Counted from the first letter of the stretch, positions 1 to 9,379 are shown. The stretch: 64,000 nt of DNA from CAKAHY01 sp963522175 (GCA_963522175.1 CAUQXC010000007.1:85093-149092), one strand, 5' to 3'. The notes: a model not told the origin generated them from the sequence alone. Numbers and translations are program-made.

Positions 1-631
1 GAGGCACAGCCGTAGGAATATTTACTTCCATTATTTCTTCGCTGCTCATGTTATCAAAATACTTAACCAATGAACGAAGTGAGTTTCCGTGAGCCGCTAT
101 GATAACTCTTTTACCGGCTTCCATATCTTTTTTAATAACGTTCTCAAAATAAGGAACTGCTCTTTCTATTGTTTCCTTTAAACTCTCCGTATAAGGTAAA
201 ACAGCCTTATCAACGTTTCTGTATGCAGGCTGATTTGCAGGACAACGCTCGTCATCCGGCTCCAATGCAGGCGGCATTATGTCAAAGGATCTTCTCCAAA
301 TCTTAACCTGGTCCTCACCGTATTTAGCTGCCGTTTCGGACTTGTTTAAGCCCTGCAAAGCACCGTAATGTCTTTCGTTGAGTCTCCAATCCTTTATAAC
401 CGGCAACCACTCTCTGTCCAAACCCTCAAGAGTGTAATTAAGTGTATGTATAGCTCTCTTTAAGTAGCTTGTATAGCAAACATCAAAATCAAATCCCTCT
501 TCCTTTAAAAGCTTACCTGCCGCTTTAGCCTCCTCAACTCCCTTTTCGGACAAGTCTACATCAGCCCAGCCTGTAAAAAGGTTTAATTTATTCCACTCAC
601 TTTCTCCATGACGTATCAAAACTAATTTCAT
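1..631 (-). CDS. gpmA: 2,3-bisphosphoglycerate-dependent phosphoglycerate mutase (partial, C-terminus beyond window)
   Basis: Glycolytic/gluconeogenic enzyme interconverting 3- and 2-phosphoglycerate through a phosphohistidine. The reverse-strand translation starts MKLVLIRHGESEWNKLN, where RHGES is the phosphohistidine signature of the histidine phosphatase superfamily, followed by FTGWADVDLSEKG, typical of the dPGM (GpmA) branch. The ATG at 629-631 has a good GGAAGGAG ribosome binding site about 8 nt upstream. About 210 codons are present; family members are near 250 residues, so roughly 40 C-terminal residues lie outside the window. The gene is transcribed away from msmK, with which it shares a divergent upstream region. 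The identification is firm; only the end is unseen. Confidence 0.93.
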   Translation of the reverse strand, partial: MKLVLIRHGESEWNKLNLFTGWADVDLSEKGVEEAKAAGKLLKEEGFDFDVCYTSYLKRAIHTLNYTLEGLDREWLPVIKDWRLNERHYGALQGLNKSETAAKYGEDQVKIWRRSFDIMPPALEPDDERCPANQPAYRNVDKAVLPYTESLKETIERAVPYFENVIKKDMEAGKRVIIAAHGNSLRSLVKYFDNMSSEEIMEVNIPTAVP

Positions 632-754
632 TATCAATAACTCCTTCCTGTTACCTTTTGCTTCAAGCTATATTTTAAGAAAATAAGTAAAAAAAAGCAA
701 GTGGATATTGTCAAAATAACGAAATTGATACTTCATTTTTGGTTAGTGCTTACA

Positions 755-782
755 TTGATATTACAGAATTTTTTGATATACT
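755..782 (+). promoter_or_regulatory. Promoter of msmK
   Basis: A -35 TTGATA (755-760), a 16-bp spacer and an extended -10 (TG-a-TATACT, hexamer 777-782) precede msmK by about 30 nt. It matches the housekeeping sigma-A pattern. A GGAGG ribosome binding site follows just upstream of the ATG at 813. I see no catabolite-repression site in this gap. Confidence 0.6.
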
Positions 783-812
783 TGAACTAATAATTTTATT
801 GGAGGTCATATA

Positions 813-1925
813 ATGGCAAGTTTATCACTCAAGGGTATTGAAAAGCAGTATCCTAACGGCTTTAAGGCTGTTCATGATTTTAATTTGGAAATAGCTGATA
901 AGGAATTTATTATTTTCGTAGGTCCTTCAGGTTGCGGTAAGTCTACAACACTTCGTATGATTGCCGGTCTTGAAGATATTTCCGCAGGTACATTGGAAAT
1001 TGACGGTAAGGTTGTTAATGATGTTGAACCTAAGGACAGAGATATCGCCATGGTTTTCCAGAACTATGCTCTTTATCCTCATATGTCGGTTTATGACAAT
1101 ATGGCATTCGGTCTTAAGCTCAGAAAAGTTCCTAAGGATCAAATTGACAAGCAGGTTAGAGAAGCCGCTAAGATTCTCGACCTCGAAAAACTCTTGGATC
1201 GTAAACCTAAGGCTTTGTCCGGAGGACAGAGACAGCGTGTTGCCATGGGACGTGCTATAGTAAGACACCCTAAGGTTTTCCTTATGGATGAGCCTCTTTC
1301 AAACCTTGATGCAAAGCTCAGAGTGCAGATGCGTATCGAGATTTCAAAGCTTCACCAGAGACTCGGTTCAACCATTATCTACGTTACTCACGACCAGACG
1401 GAGGCTATGACCCTCGGTACTCGTATCGTAGTTATGAAGGACGGTTTGGTACAGCAGGTTGATTCTCCTCAGAACCTTTACAATAAGCCATGCAATCTCT
1501 TCGTTGCAAGCTTTATCGGTTCTCCTCAGATGAACTTCCTTGATGCAACCGTAAGTGCTGAAGGCGAAGACGTTTATTTGACGGTAGGTGACTATAAGCT
1601 TAAAACTCCATTAAGCAAGGCAAAGGCTCTTAAAGATGCCGGTTATGTTGGAAAGACTGTTGTTCTCGGTGTTCGTCCTGAAGATTTACACGATGAGGAA
1701 CTCTTTATAAGCAGCTCACCTGACAGCGTTTTGGAATCTGAAATTAAGGTTTACGAGCTTCTCGGTGCGGAAGTATTCTTATACTTTGACGTAGCAGGTT
1801 CACAGATGACCGCAAGAGTAAACCCTCGTACCACACTCAGAACAGGTGACAAAGCAAGATTTGCCATCGACATGGAAAAGATTCATGTATTTGACAAAGA
1901 GACCGAGTTGACTATTACAAATTAA
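813..1925 (+). CDS. msmK: Sugar ABC transporter ATP-binding protein, MsmK/UgpC type
   Basis: ATPase that powers carbohydrate ABC importers of the CUT1 class at the inner face of the membrane. The 370-residue protein shows Walker A GPSGCGKST (37-45), Q-loop Q83, signature LSGGQ (135-139), Walker B VFLMDEP (155-161) and switch H193, followed by a C-terminal TOBE/regulatory region from about residue 240, as in MsmK and MalK. No permease or binding-protein genes lie next to it. In streptococci a lone MsmK serves several sugar importers, and the same is inferred here. A strong terminator (1961-1990) ends the unit. Family is certain; the substrate range is not readable from sequence. Confidence 0.93.
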   Translation: MASLSLKGIEKQYPNGFKAVHDFNLEIADKEFIIFVGPSGCGKSTTLRMIAGLEDISAGTLEIDGKVVNDVEPKDRDIAMVFQNYALYPHMSVYDNMAFGLKLRKVPKDQIDKQVREAAKILDLEKLLDRKPKALSGGQRQRVAMGRAIVRHPKVFLMDEPLSNLDAKLRVQMRIEISKLHQRLGSTIIYVTHDQTEAMTLGTRIVVMKDGLVQQVDSPQNLYNKPCNLFVASFIGSPQMNFLDATVSAEGEDVYLTVGDYKLKTPLSKAKALKDAGYVGKTVVLGVRPEDLHDEELFISSSPDSVLESEIKVYELLGAEVFLYFDVAGSQMTARVNPRTTLRTGDKARFAIDMEKIHVFDKETELTITN

Positions 1926-1960
1926 TAGATTGATAACTGTGCTTTTATAGCTTATAATGA

Positions 1961-1990
1961 AGGGTAGGATTTTTTTCCTACCCTTTTTAT
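1961..1990 (+). terminator. Rho-independent terminator after msmK
   Basis: Inverted repeat AGGGTAGGA (1961-1969) / TCCTACCCT (1976-1984) closes a short T-rich loop and is followed by TTTTTATT. It lies 35 nt past the msmK stop codon and separates msmK from the PucR-type regulator. Confidence 0.85.
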
Positions 1991-2060
1991 TATGATGTAA
2001 GTGTCAGAAATTTCATTATCTTTCGACACTCGGATCGCTTTATATTTCGGAGAAAAAGAT

Positions 2061-2951
2061 ATGAGTTCACAACAGGACATTTTTAATAAACAACTTGAAA
2101 AACTTAAAAAGTTGTCCGGACTGGATATACGACTGGATACAAATCCAGATAAGATTGTTTCGGATACACAAAAAATTTCTCTTTTAATAGAGAGTCTGAA
2201 GGCTCCCGCTATAAATGAAGTTTTCAAGGAATTTTTACTTGGCGGTGAGAGCTATGATAAGATCAAACCGCGACTTGAAGGCTCCGGTATCAGAGAAAAC
2301 ACGGATTACTGCCTTTTTACCGTATACATACAAAACGGTGTCGATAAAATTGTTCTTGACATACTGAAAGGTCTTTTCCCCGGTTCCAAGGATTACATTG
2401 TAAACATCGACTCACAAAGTCTTTGTATTATACATAAGCATTCCGCTGTACTTCCGAGCGAACTCGCACACAGCATAGCGGATATAATAAATACCGAAGC
2501 CATGAAAAATGCCCTTGTTACATATTCAAATGTGGAAAATGATTTTTCAAGACTTAAAGAGCTTTATGACGAGAGCAAGCTTTGCATTGATACGGCAAGA
2601 ATTTTTCAGCCCGATAGATACGTTTTTTCAAGTTCCGAACTCGGTATAGGGGGCCTATTATATGAATTACCCGTCTCCGCCTGTACAAGATTTTTAAATG
2701 AGGTGCTTACGGATAAGTCGGCTTTTAAATTGGATGAGGACAGCTTACATACTGTCGATACGTTTTTGGCAAACAATCTCAATATAGCCGAAACCGCAAG
2801 AAGTCTCAATATGCACAGAAATACTCTTGTCTACAGAATAGAACAGCTTGCGGGTAAAACCGGACTTGATATACGAAGCTTTGAAGGTGCCATGCTTTTT
2901 AAGCTCGCAAGCCTTATTATTTGTTACCTAAATTCAAAAGAAAGGACTTAA
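2061..2951 (+). CDS. PucR/CdaR-type helix-turn-helix transcriptional regulator
   Basis: A 296-residue protein with a C-terminal helix-turn-helix of the PucR/CdaR kind (HTH_30): NNLNIAETARSLNMHRNTLVYRIEQL is visible, split as NIAETARSLNMHRN plus TLVYRIEQL, about 60 residues from the end. The region before it lacks a named ligand domain that I can recognise. The start at 2061 is preferred because GGAGA (2049-2053) sits 7 nt upstream; a GTG at 2001 in frame has no ribosome binding site. CdaR-like proteins regulate uptake of sugar acids or purines. Position after msmK and before a small membrane gene suggests a role in nutrient uptake, but the ligand is unknown. Confidence 0.8.
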   Translation: MSSQQDIFNKQLEKLKKLSGLDIRLDTNPDKIVSDTQKISLLIESLKAPAINEVFKEFLLGGESYDKIKPRLEGSGIRENTDYCLFTVYIQNGVDKIVLDILKGLFPGSKDYIVNIDSQSLCIIHKHSAVLPSELAHSIADIINTEAMKNALVTYSNVENDFSRLKELYDESKLCIDTARIFQPDRYVFSSSELGIGGLLYELPVSACTRFLNEVLTDKSAFKLDEDSLHTVDTFLANNLNIAETARSLNMHRNTLVYRIEQLAGKTGLDIRSFEGAMLFKLASLIICYLNSKERT

Positions 2952-2956
2952 AATAG

Positions 2957-3454
2957 ATGAATGATACATTTTACGAACAGATTGTTGTGAGAAAACGAGG
3001 TGTGTATGACTACATAGCTTGGGTCTTGTCGGGGGCTCTTGCTTTCATACTGGCTTTTTTGTCGTTTATTACCTTTAACCCTATACTGCTTGTCATATTG
3101 GTCATACTTTGTTTTGCTTCTTATCACTTCAAAATCCCAAGCACAAGATTGGAATTTGAATATTCTCTTTTAAACAATGAAATGAATGTTGATATGATAA
3201 TCAATAAAGCCAAAAGAAAGAGTATAAAAAGCTTTGATATTAAGACGGTTAAGCTTTTGACTTTCAGGGATTCACCGAACTTAAAAGAATTCGTCGGAAC
3301 AAAGCAGTATAATTACTCATCCAATGACCTTTCGGTAAAAAGCTATGTTTTGGTCGTATCTTCAAACAACGTAAACGAAGCTTATATAATGGATCTTGAC
3401 GAGCATATGCTTTCCATGATTCAAAACTATATTCCGAGGCAAATCAAGCTTTAA
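2957..3454 (+). CDS. Small two-TM membrane protein, DUF6106-like
   Basis: A 165-residue protein with two adjacent hydrophobic segments (about residues 21-40 and 41-57), then a soluble, charged C-terminal part ending near IQNYIPRQIKL. It begins 5 nt after the stop codon of the upstream regulator, so the two are co-transcribed. From memory the pattern fits the uncharacterised DUF6106 family of clostridia, but I could not check this. No catalytic motif is visible. It could be a membrane-tethered adaptor; function unknown. Confidence 0.75.
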   Translation: MNDTFYEQIVVRKRGVYDYIAWVLSGALAFILAFLSFITFNPILLVILVILCFASYHFKIPSTRLEFEYSLLNNEMNVDMIINKAKRKSIKSFDIKTVKLLTFRDSPNLKEFVGTKQYNYSSNDLSVKSYVLVVSSNNVNEAYIMDLDEHMLSMIQNYIPRQIKL

Positions 3455-3462
3455 ACAATAAG

Positions 3463-3512
3463 TGCGGAGTGTTAAGCCGGTTAAATTTCTTTAACAGGTT
3501 TAACACTCCGCA
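3463..3512. terminator. Two-way terminator between convergent genes
   Basis: Thirteen-base arms (3463-3475 and 3500-3512, TGCGGAGTGTTAA and its complement) with further inner pairing form a long hairpin between the DUF6106-like gene (plus) and the GH13 gene (minus). T tracts are weak on both sides, so its efficiency is uncertain. Confidence 0.7.
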
Positions 3513-3522
3513 TTGTTGTATT

Positions 3523-5556
3523 CTATGCTTCGCCTTCAACTATATATAAAATACTCGTATCGGCTTTAAGCTCGATTTCAAGGAAATTCTTATCCAAAAC
3601 AATATCTATCTTGCCGGCATTATGTCCGTTTTCATCACTGTACATAAGCCTGCTCATAATATCGCCTTTTTGTATTCCTCCGATGTAGATGGGAATATTT
3701 ACTTTCTTTTGCTCTTTTCCGGTATAAACAAGCACTAAAGCCTTATTATCTTTATATGTTCTTGAATATACAACAAGGTTTTTCTCCATAATTATAGGTA
3801 TGAAAGAACCGAGCTTAAGACAGACGTTCTGCTTATGTATAAGTGCCAGATACCTGTAAAACATAAGTATTCCGTTATCCTCTTTTCCCCACGGATAAGT
3901 TCTTCTGCTGTCCGGGTCGGTGAAACCGCAAACTCCGGCTTCATCTCCGTAATATATGGTAGGAGCGCCCTGCAGGCTCATTTGCATCATAATAGCCTGC
4001 CTTAAAATAGCGTGGTTCACCCCTTCGCTTGCCGCTTCGTGTCCCAGTGTGGAAAGCCTTCCGACTTTTTTGTTTGTTCTCGTCAAAAATCTTGAATGGT
4101 CATGATTTGACAACTCATTCATGGCAACAAGTAAAGCCGGCATAGGCATCTTTGAGCTGCTGTGTCTTATCATAGCCAAAAAAGCTTCTCCGTCACCGCA
4201 AAGATTCTTTTCTTCTCTGTCCGAATGCTTCTCCAAACCCGTTAAAAACCATGTTACGGGCTCCATAAAGCCGTCGTAATTCATAACCGTATCCCATTGC
4301 TTTCCGTCGAGCCATGCACTCGGGTCTCCATAATGCTCCGCTAAAATAAGGGCATCCTTATTTACGGATTTAACCTCTTCTCTGAATCTTTTCCAAAAAT
4401 AATGATTAAATTCTTCACTATGTGCCAAATCCGCCGCAACATCAAGTCTCCAACCGTCAACACAATATGGTTCCTGCAACCATTTTTTTGCCACACTCAT
4501 TACTTCTTCAAGCAGCTTCTCACTGTTTTCGTAATTCAGCTTCGGTAAGGTATCATGTCCCCACCAGCCTTCATAACTCATGCTGTCCTTCTCAAAGCCG
4601 AAATACTCTCTGTAAGGACTTTCTTTTGAAAGAAAAGCGCCTGTCGGATATTGTTCACCGTACAAAGCATTGGCATTTGAATATATCTTTTCTCTGTCCA
4701 GCCATCTGTGGAATGAACCGCAGTGATTGAAAACTCCGTCCAAAATTATTTTTATATTGAGGCTGTGAGCGTAAGCCACAAAATCGGCAAAAAACTTATT
4801 GCTTGCTTCAAGGTTTTCAGCTTTTGCCGTTCTTTCTATATAGGAAAGAGCCTTATCATTTCCGTCACTAAGCACCGACTTCTCGGTGCTGCTTTTTAGC
4901 ACCGTCAAATGAGGGTCTATATAGTTATAATCCTGTGCATCATACTTATGATTTGAAGGTGACACAAATAAAGGATTAAAGTATATTGCCTCCACTCCTA
5001 TGCTCTTAAGGTATTCAAGCTTATCCCAAACACCTTGTAAATTTCCGCCGTAAAAGCGGTGTACATCAAAGTTTTCTACTTTTTCATCCCATTTTTCGAC
5101 ATACTTTACAGGTCTGCCTATGTATATATATTCATCATTATTTACATGTACTCCGTCATCCGACCTATTAAATCTGTCAATAAATATCTGGTACATAATA
5201 CATCCCTTTGCCCAGTCGGGAGTCTTAAAGCCGGGGAAAACCCTAAATTCATAATCCGGGTTCTCTCTGTAGCTTACACCCATCTTTGAATAATATACAA
5301 CCTCATTTTCACACTCTATTCTGAATGAGTATTTGAATACATCTTGTTTTAAAACCTTATTATATATATAGTAGTCAAAGCTTTCATCCTCATGCCTCTT
5401 CTCCATGAGATATTCGATTCCATCCTCAACAAGGTATACGGACTTTGCTTTGCCTTTTTCTATCCTCAGCTTTACCTCTATACCGTCACCTATGTCCGGC
5501 TCAAGCTTACTTAAATAATCATGACATTCATCATGAAAAACGCTACCTAAAATCAT
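3523..5556 (-). CDS. GH13 alpha-glucanase, neopullulanase/cyclomaltodextrinase-like
   Basis: Glycoside hydrolase family 13 enzyme of 677 residues acting on alpha-1,4/1,6 glucans or maltodextrins. An N-terminal beta domain (about 1-110, CBM34-like) precedes the barrel. The four GH13 regions are visible: region I DGVFNH (273-278), region II GWRLDVA with nucleophile D372, region III ILAEHYG with acid/base E407, and region IV LSNHDHSR with D486. A C-terminal beta domain follows. There is no signal peptide, so it is cytosolic and degrades imported maltodextrin or glycogen. It stands alone between terminators. The exact specificity (neopullulanase, cyclomaltodextrinase or maltogenic amylase) cannot be told apart here. 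Confidence 0.9.
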   Translation of the reverse strand: MILGSVFHDECHDYLSKLEPDIGDGIEVKLRIEKGKAKSVYLVEDGIEYLMEKRHEDESFDYYIYNKVLKQDVFKYSFRIECENEVVYYSKMGVSYRENPDYEFRVFPGFKTPDWAKGCIMYQIFIDRFNRSDDGVHVNNDEYIYIGRPVKYVEKWDEKVENFDVHRFYGGNLQGVWDKLEYLKSIGVEAIYFNPLFVSPSNHKYDAQDYNYIDPHLTVLKSSTEKSVLSDGNDKALSYIERTAKAENLEASNKFFADFVAYAHSLNIKIILDGVFNHCGSFHRWLDREKIYSNANALYGEQYPTGAFLSKESPYREYFGFEKDSMSYEGWWGHDTLPKLNYENSEKLLEEVMSVAKKWLQEPYCVDGWRLDVAADLAHSEEFNHYFWKRFREEVKSVNKDALILAEHYGDPSAWLDGKQWDTVMNYDGFMEPVTWFLTGLEKHSDREEKNLCGDGEAFLAMIRHSSSKMPMPALLVAMNELSNHDHSRFLTRTNKKVGRLSTLGHEAASEGVNHAILRQAIMMQMSLQGAPTIYYGDEAGVCGFTDPDSRRTYPWGKEDNGILMFYRYLALIHKQNVCLKLGSFIPIIMEKNLVVYSRTYKDNKALVLVYTGKEQKKVNIPIYIGGIQKGDIMSRLMYSDENGHNAGKIDIVLDKNFLEIELKADTSILYIVEGEA

Positions 5557-5591
5557 AATCTCCTCTCTATAGTATAATCACTGCAATAGTG

Positions 5592-5621
5592 GCAAAAGAC
5601 CGGTATAAACCGACCTTTTGC
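5592..5621. terminator. Hairpin between GH13 gene and ftsH
   Basis: Strong stem GCAAAAG..CGGT / ACCG..CTTTTGC with a TTTA-type loop lies between the end of ftsH (5651) and the start of the GH13 gene (5556) on the same strand order. Transcription runs ftsH to GH13 direction, so this probably terminates the ftsH unit, though a U tract is weak on that strand. Confidence 0.5.
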
Positions 5622-5650
5622 TTTTAATATAAGCCGCTTAGCAAGCCTAT

Positions 5651-7456
5651 TTATTCAAACAGTGCTTCAAACTCATCAAATCCTATTTTTTCTTTTTCAA
5701 GTAATAAAGCGGCACATTTATCCAATACATCTCGTCTTGATAAGATTATTTCTTTTGCTTTCGCATAGCAATCCTCAACTATACGTCTTACCTCGCTGTC
5801 TATCGCATCCGCAGTCGTGTCCGAATAAGCCTTTGTATGTGCAAAATCCCTGCTTATTAAAACTTCATCGTCACTTTCATAATTTATCATTCCGAGCTTA
5901 TCACTCATTCCGTAGCGTGTAACCATACTTCTTGCATATTCCGTAACCTGCTTGATGTCTTGGCTCGCACCCGTCGTAACATCCTCAAATACTATCTCCT
6001 CGGCAATTCTTCCTCCAAGGCTGACCATAATTTCATGCAAAATTCTCTTCTTCGTATTAAACACATTGTCATCCTTAGGTACAGGCATAGTATAGCCTGC
6101 CGCCCCCATTCCCGTAGGTATGATGGATATGGTATGAACAGGTCCCACATCCGGAAGTTCCCTGAACAAAATAGCATGTCCCGCTTCATGGTAAGCCGTA
6201 ATTCTTCTCTCGCTTTCCGGTATGATTCTGCTCTTTTTCTCGGTTCCTATACCGACTTTTATAAATGCTTGTTCAATATCCTGTGCTGTTATAAACTTTC
6301 TGTTTTCTCTTGCGGTTATAATCGCCGCCTCATTCATAAGGTTTTCAAGATCCGCACCTGTAAATCCCGGTGTATTTTTAGCCACTACGGCGAGGTTAAC
6401 ATCCTCCGATAAGGGTTTGTTCTTTGTATGTACCTTTAAAATAGCTTCTCTTCCGCCTACATCGGGCCTTCCGACAGCTATCTTTCTGTCAAAACGTCCC
6501 GGTCTCAATATGGCGGGATCCAGTATATCTACTCTGTTTGTCGCCGCAAGTACGATTATTCCTTCATTTACGCCGAAACCGTCCATCTCAACAAGCATCT
6601 GATTGAGGGTTTGCTCTCTTTCATCATGGCTTCCGCCCAGTCCCGAGCCTCTTCTTCTTGCAACCGCGTCTATCTCATCTATAAAAACTATACAAGGTGC
6701 ATTTCTTTTGGCATCCAAGAATAAATCTCTTACTCTTGAAGCTCCGACACCTACAAACATTTCAACAAAATCCGAACCGGAAATAGAGAAAAACGGCACA
6801 TTTGCCTCTCCGGCTACCGCTTTGGCAAGTAAGGTTTTTCCCGTTCCCGGGGGACCTACGAGAATTATTCCCTTAGGTATTCTTGCTCCTAAACCGGTAT
6901 ACTTGTTATGGTCCTTTAAGAAATCGACTATTTCTTCAAGCTCCGCCTTCTCTTCGGTAAGCCCCGCAACATCCTTAAAGCCTATTTTAATATTGTCATT
7001 CATCATAGCACGGCTTTTGCCGAAATTCATGACCTTCGGACCTGCTCCGCCTCCACGAAGCTGTAACATGATTACAACAATAAAAACTCCCTGCAAAATC
7101 AAAAGTGCGGGAATCGCGTAAGCGAGCAAAATATTGTCCTTCGGAACATCCGACATGGTGTAGTTAAGCCCTATATCATCGAGCTCTTTTGCAAGCTTAT
7201 TTACATCCGATACATAGTAAATATACTCGCTTTTTGTGCCGTCTTTATACACAAACTGTGCGCTTCCGCTCGGTATCTTGTTATTTTGCTCTATAAGTAC
7301 ACGTTCCACTCTTTCATCTTTTAATTCATTCAAAAAATCCTGTCTTGTATACTCTTTTCTTATCATCTTGCTTGCATAAAAAAAGCATACGGACAAGAAA
7401 AGCATAAGCATAAGTAAAGCAAAAAACCTGCTGCTTTGATCTTTGGTTATCTTCAA
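5651..7456 (-). CDS. ftsH: ATP-dependent zinc metalloprotease FtsH
   Basis: Membrane-anchored AAA+ protease that degrades misfolded membrane and regulatory proteins. The 601-residue sequence has an N-terminal TM segment (about 11-30), an extracytoplasmic loop, a second TM (about 108-132), Walker A GPPGTGKT (201-208), Walker B CIVFIDEID (255-263), SRH arginines R318 and R321, and the zinc site HEAGH (423-427) with third ligand D500. It is the last gene of the divIC-tilS-hpt-ftsH order common in Firmicutes, 11 nt after hpt. All catalytic residues are present. It is slightly shorter at the C-terminus than many homologues. Confidence 0.97.
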   Translation of the reverse strand: MKITKDQSSRFFALLMLMLFLSVCFFYASKMIRKEYTRQDFLNELKDERVERVLIEQNNKIPSGSAQFVYKDGTKSEYIYYVSDVNKLAKELDDIGLNYTMSDVPKDNILLAYAIPALLILQGVFIVVIMLQLRGGGAGPKVMNFGKSRAMMNDNIKIGFKDVAGLTEEKAELEEIVDFLKDHNKYTGLGARIPKGIILVGPPGTGKTLLAKAVAGEANVPFFSISGSDFVEMFVGVGASRVRDLFLDAKRNAPCIVFIDEIDAVARRRGSGLGGSHDEREQTLNQMLVEMDGFGVNEGIIVLAATNRVDILDPAILRPGRFDRKIAVGRPDVGGREAILKVHTKNKPLSEDVNLAVVAKNTPGFTGADLENLMNEAAIITARENRKFITAQDIEQAFIKVGIGTEKKSRIIPESERRITAYHEAGHAILFRELPDVGPVHTISIIPTGMGAAGYTMPVPKDDNVFNTKKRILHEIMVSLGGRIAEEIVFEDVTTGASQDIKQVTEYARSMVTRYGMSDKLGMINYESDDEVLISRDFAHTKAYSDTTADAIDSEVRRIVEDCYAKAKEIILSRRDVLDKCAALLLEKEKIGFDEFEALFE

Positions 7457-7467
7457 CTGCTACCCTC

Positions 7468-7995
7468 CTAGTCAAATTCCACAACGCCTATATACGGAAG
7501 GTTCCTATATTTTTGATCATAGTCCAAGCCGTAGCCGACTACAAATTCATCCGGTATTGTAAAGCAGGTGTAATCAACCTTAACCTCTTTTTCTACTCTT
7601 CTTGACGGCTTGTCAAGCAGGGTACAAATCTTTATGCTCTTTGGTGCCCTGGCTCCAAGCATCTCCTTTAAATGCTTAAGAGTTCTTCCCGAGTCGATAA
7701 TATCCTCTACAATAATCAGCTCCTTGCCTTCTATACTGTCATCCAAATCTTTTATAATCTTTATTATTCCGCTTGACTCCGTCCCCGAACCGTAGCTTGA
7801 AACACTCATAAAATCGAGTGAAACCGGTATCGTAAGTCTCTTGGCAAGCTCACACATAAACAAGGCTCCACCCTTTAATATACATATAAGGTGAACCTCT
7901 CTTCCCTCGTAATCTTTGTTAATTTGGGATGCTATTTCAAAAACTCTTTTATCAACTTCTTCTTCCGTCAACAATACTCTTATTTTATGCGACAT
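7468..7995 (-). CDS. hpt: Hypoxanthine phosphoribosyltransferase
   Basis: Purine salvage enzyme (cytosol) converting hypoxanthine or guanine plus PRPP to IMP or GMP. The 175-residue length is typical, and the PRPP-binding motif IVEDIIDSGRT sits at 95-105; the CILKGG loop (about 38-43) is also present. Its ATG overlaps the tilS stop codon (TAATG), showing translational coupling. The tilS-hpt-ftsH order is widely conserved in Firmicutes. Confidence 0.96.
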   Translation of the reverse strand: MSHKIRVLLTEEEVDKRVFEIASQINKDYEGREVHLICILKGGALFMCELAKRLTIPVSLDFMSVSSYGSGTESSGIIKIIKDLDDSIEGKELIIVEDIIDSGRTLKHLKEMLGARAPKSIKICTLLDKPSRRVEKEVKVDYTCFTIPDEFVVGYGLDYDQKYRNLPYIGVVEFD

Positions 7996-9356
7996 TATAA
8001 CAATCCTTTCTTATACGTAATTCTGAGCACTTCCTTTGTTTCTTCGCTTATCTTATATTTCTCGCTCAGCCTTTTTCCGACTATCCATACTATATCATTC
8101 TCTACCGCCACCAAAGGAATAGTATCCCTTTCCTTTGCCGGGATTTTTTCATCCGTCATAAATGCTTTTATACTCTTTCTGCCCGACTTTATGTGTATAT
8201 AGTCTCCGAGCTTCCTTGTTCTGAACGAAAGAATACCTTTTATTTTACCATAGTCTACATATTTTGTGTGAATTAAATTATCTATTTTTAGACTTTTATT
8301 GTCCAATTTTTCCGTCTCAAAATATTCTTCGAAATTTTTCTCTTTATTCGAAGCTTTATCGAAACTTTCCTTCAAGATTTTATCATAACTTTTATAAAAA
8401 ACAAGCCCATAAGGAAGATTTATACTTTTTCCGGTTTCTGCATATAAAAGCTTGTCAAGCATGGCTATATGCACGGCTTCTATATCCTTAAGCCTGTCTA
8501 TAAGCTCGGCTATAAACATCCTGAGAACATAGCTCCTCAAAATCTCATCCTTACATTCAAGCTCTGTTGTATTTAAACCGCTTAATTCGCCCTCAGTATA
8601 TATGAAGCTTTGCTCTTTAAGCTTTAAGGCTTCTCCCGTAATAAAATCATCCGCCTTTTTGATAAACTCCGCAGACCTTATAATATTATCCACTCCCGAA
8701 GCATTTATATCTTTTCTTATTACCGGTATGATTTTATGTCTTACAATATTTCTTGTATACTCGTCACAAAGGTTGGTACTGTCCGTTCTGTACGATAGAC
8801 CTGCCTCTTCCAGGATATTTTCTATATCCCCTCTCGACACATCAAGTAAGGGGCGTATAATATCTCCTCTTTTAGTGCTTATTCCTCCAAGCCCCTTTAA
8901 TCCGGATCCTCTGAAAAGCTGCATTAGTACGGTTTCGGCATTATCCTCTTTATTGTGTGCAACCGCTATTTTTACCTTCTTTCCGGTAGCGACTTCAATC
9001 CTTTGTTTTAAAAGCTCAAAGTTTTGATATCTTTTAAGACGACCGGCTTCCTCCACGGATAAATTGAACTCTTTTGCCACGGAATATATATCTTCTCTAA
9101 AAAGTTCAAATCTCAAACCCTTATTTTTACAATATTCTTCAACAAAGCTTGCATCTTCATCGGCTTCCAAACCTCTTATTCCGTGGTGAACATGGCAAGC
9201 AACAATATCTATGTCAAGCTTTTCTCTAAGCTCGCAAAGTACATGCAAAAGAGCCATTGAATCCGCTCCTCCGCTGGTGGCGACAATGACAATATCTCCT
9301 TTTTGAATTAAATTTTTTTCGACTATATCGGAATAAATTTTTTCTGTATACCCCAT
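7995..9356 (-). CDS. tilS: tRNA(Ile)-lysidine synthetase
   Basis: Modifies C34 of the CAU-anticodon tRNA-Ile to lysidine so that it reads AUA and is charged with isoleucine. The PP-loop ATPase motif SGGADS is at residues 28-33 of the 453-residue protein, with a C-terminal substrate-binding region. I place the start at the ATG ending at 9356, which has GGAG 5-6 nt upstream (ATGGAGATTTT); a reading frame open further upstream to 9398 runs into the terminator-like hairpin at 9380-9413 and lacks a ribosome site. The gene follows divIC directly; spoIIE, which often lies between the two in spore formers, is absent. Confidence 0.94.
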   Translation of the reverse strand: MGYTEKIYSDIVEKNLIQKGDIVIVATSGGADSMALLHVLCELREKLDIDIVACHVHHGIRGLEADEDASFVEEYCKNKGLRFELFREDIYSVAKEFNLSVEEAGRLKRYQNFELLKQRIEVATGKKVKIAVAHNKEDNAETVLMQLFRGSGLKGLGGISTKRGDIIRPLLDVSRGDIENILEEAGLSYRTDSTNLCDEYTRNIVRHKIIPVIRKDINASGVDNIIRSAEFIKKADDFITGEALKLKEQSFIYTEGELSGLNTTELECKDEILRSYVLRMFIAELIDRLKDIEAVHIAMLDKLLYAETGKSINLPYGLVFYKSYDKILKESFDKASNKEKNFEEYFETEKLDNKSLKIDNLIHTKYVDYGKIKGILSFRTRKLGDYIHIKSGRKSIKAFMTDEKIPAKERDTIPLVAVENDIVWIVGKRLSEKYKISEETKEVLRITYKKGLL

Positions 9357-9379
9357 AAAATCTCCATATCTTTTCCCAA

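Noticed and set aside
2001..2060. Longer start (GTG at 2001) for the PucR-type regulator
   Set aside because: No ribosome site, and it overlaps the AGTGTC/GACACT repeat. The ATG at 2061 has GGAGA at proper spacing.
5960..6412. Plus-strand open frame opposite ftsH
   Set aside because: It is the complement of a fully conserved AAA+ protease gene, lacks a ribosome site and resembles no protein. The same applies to the many frames antisense to mfd, gyrA, glgC and others.
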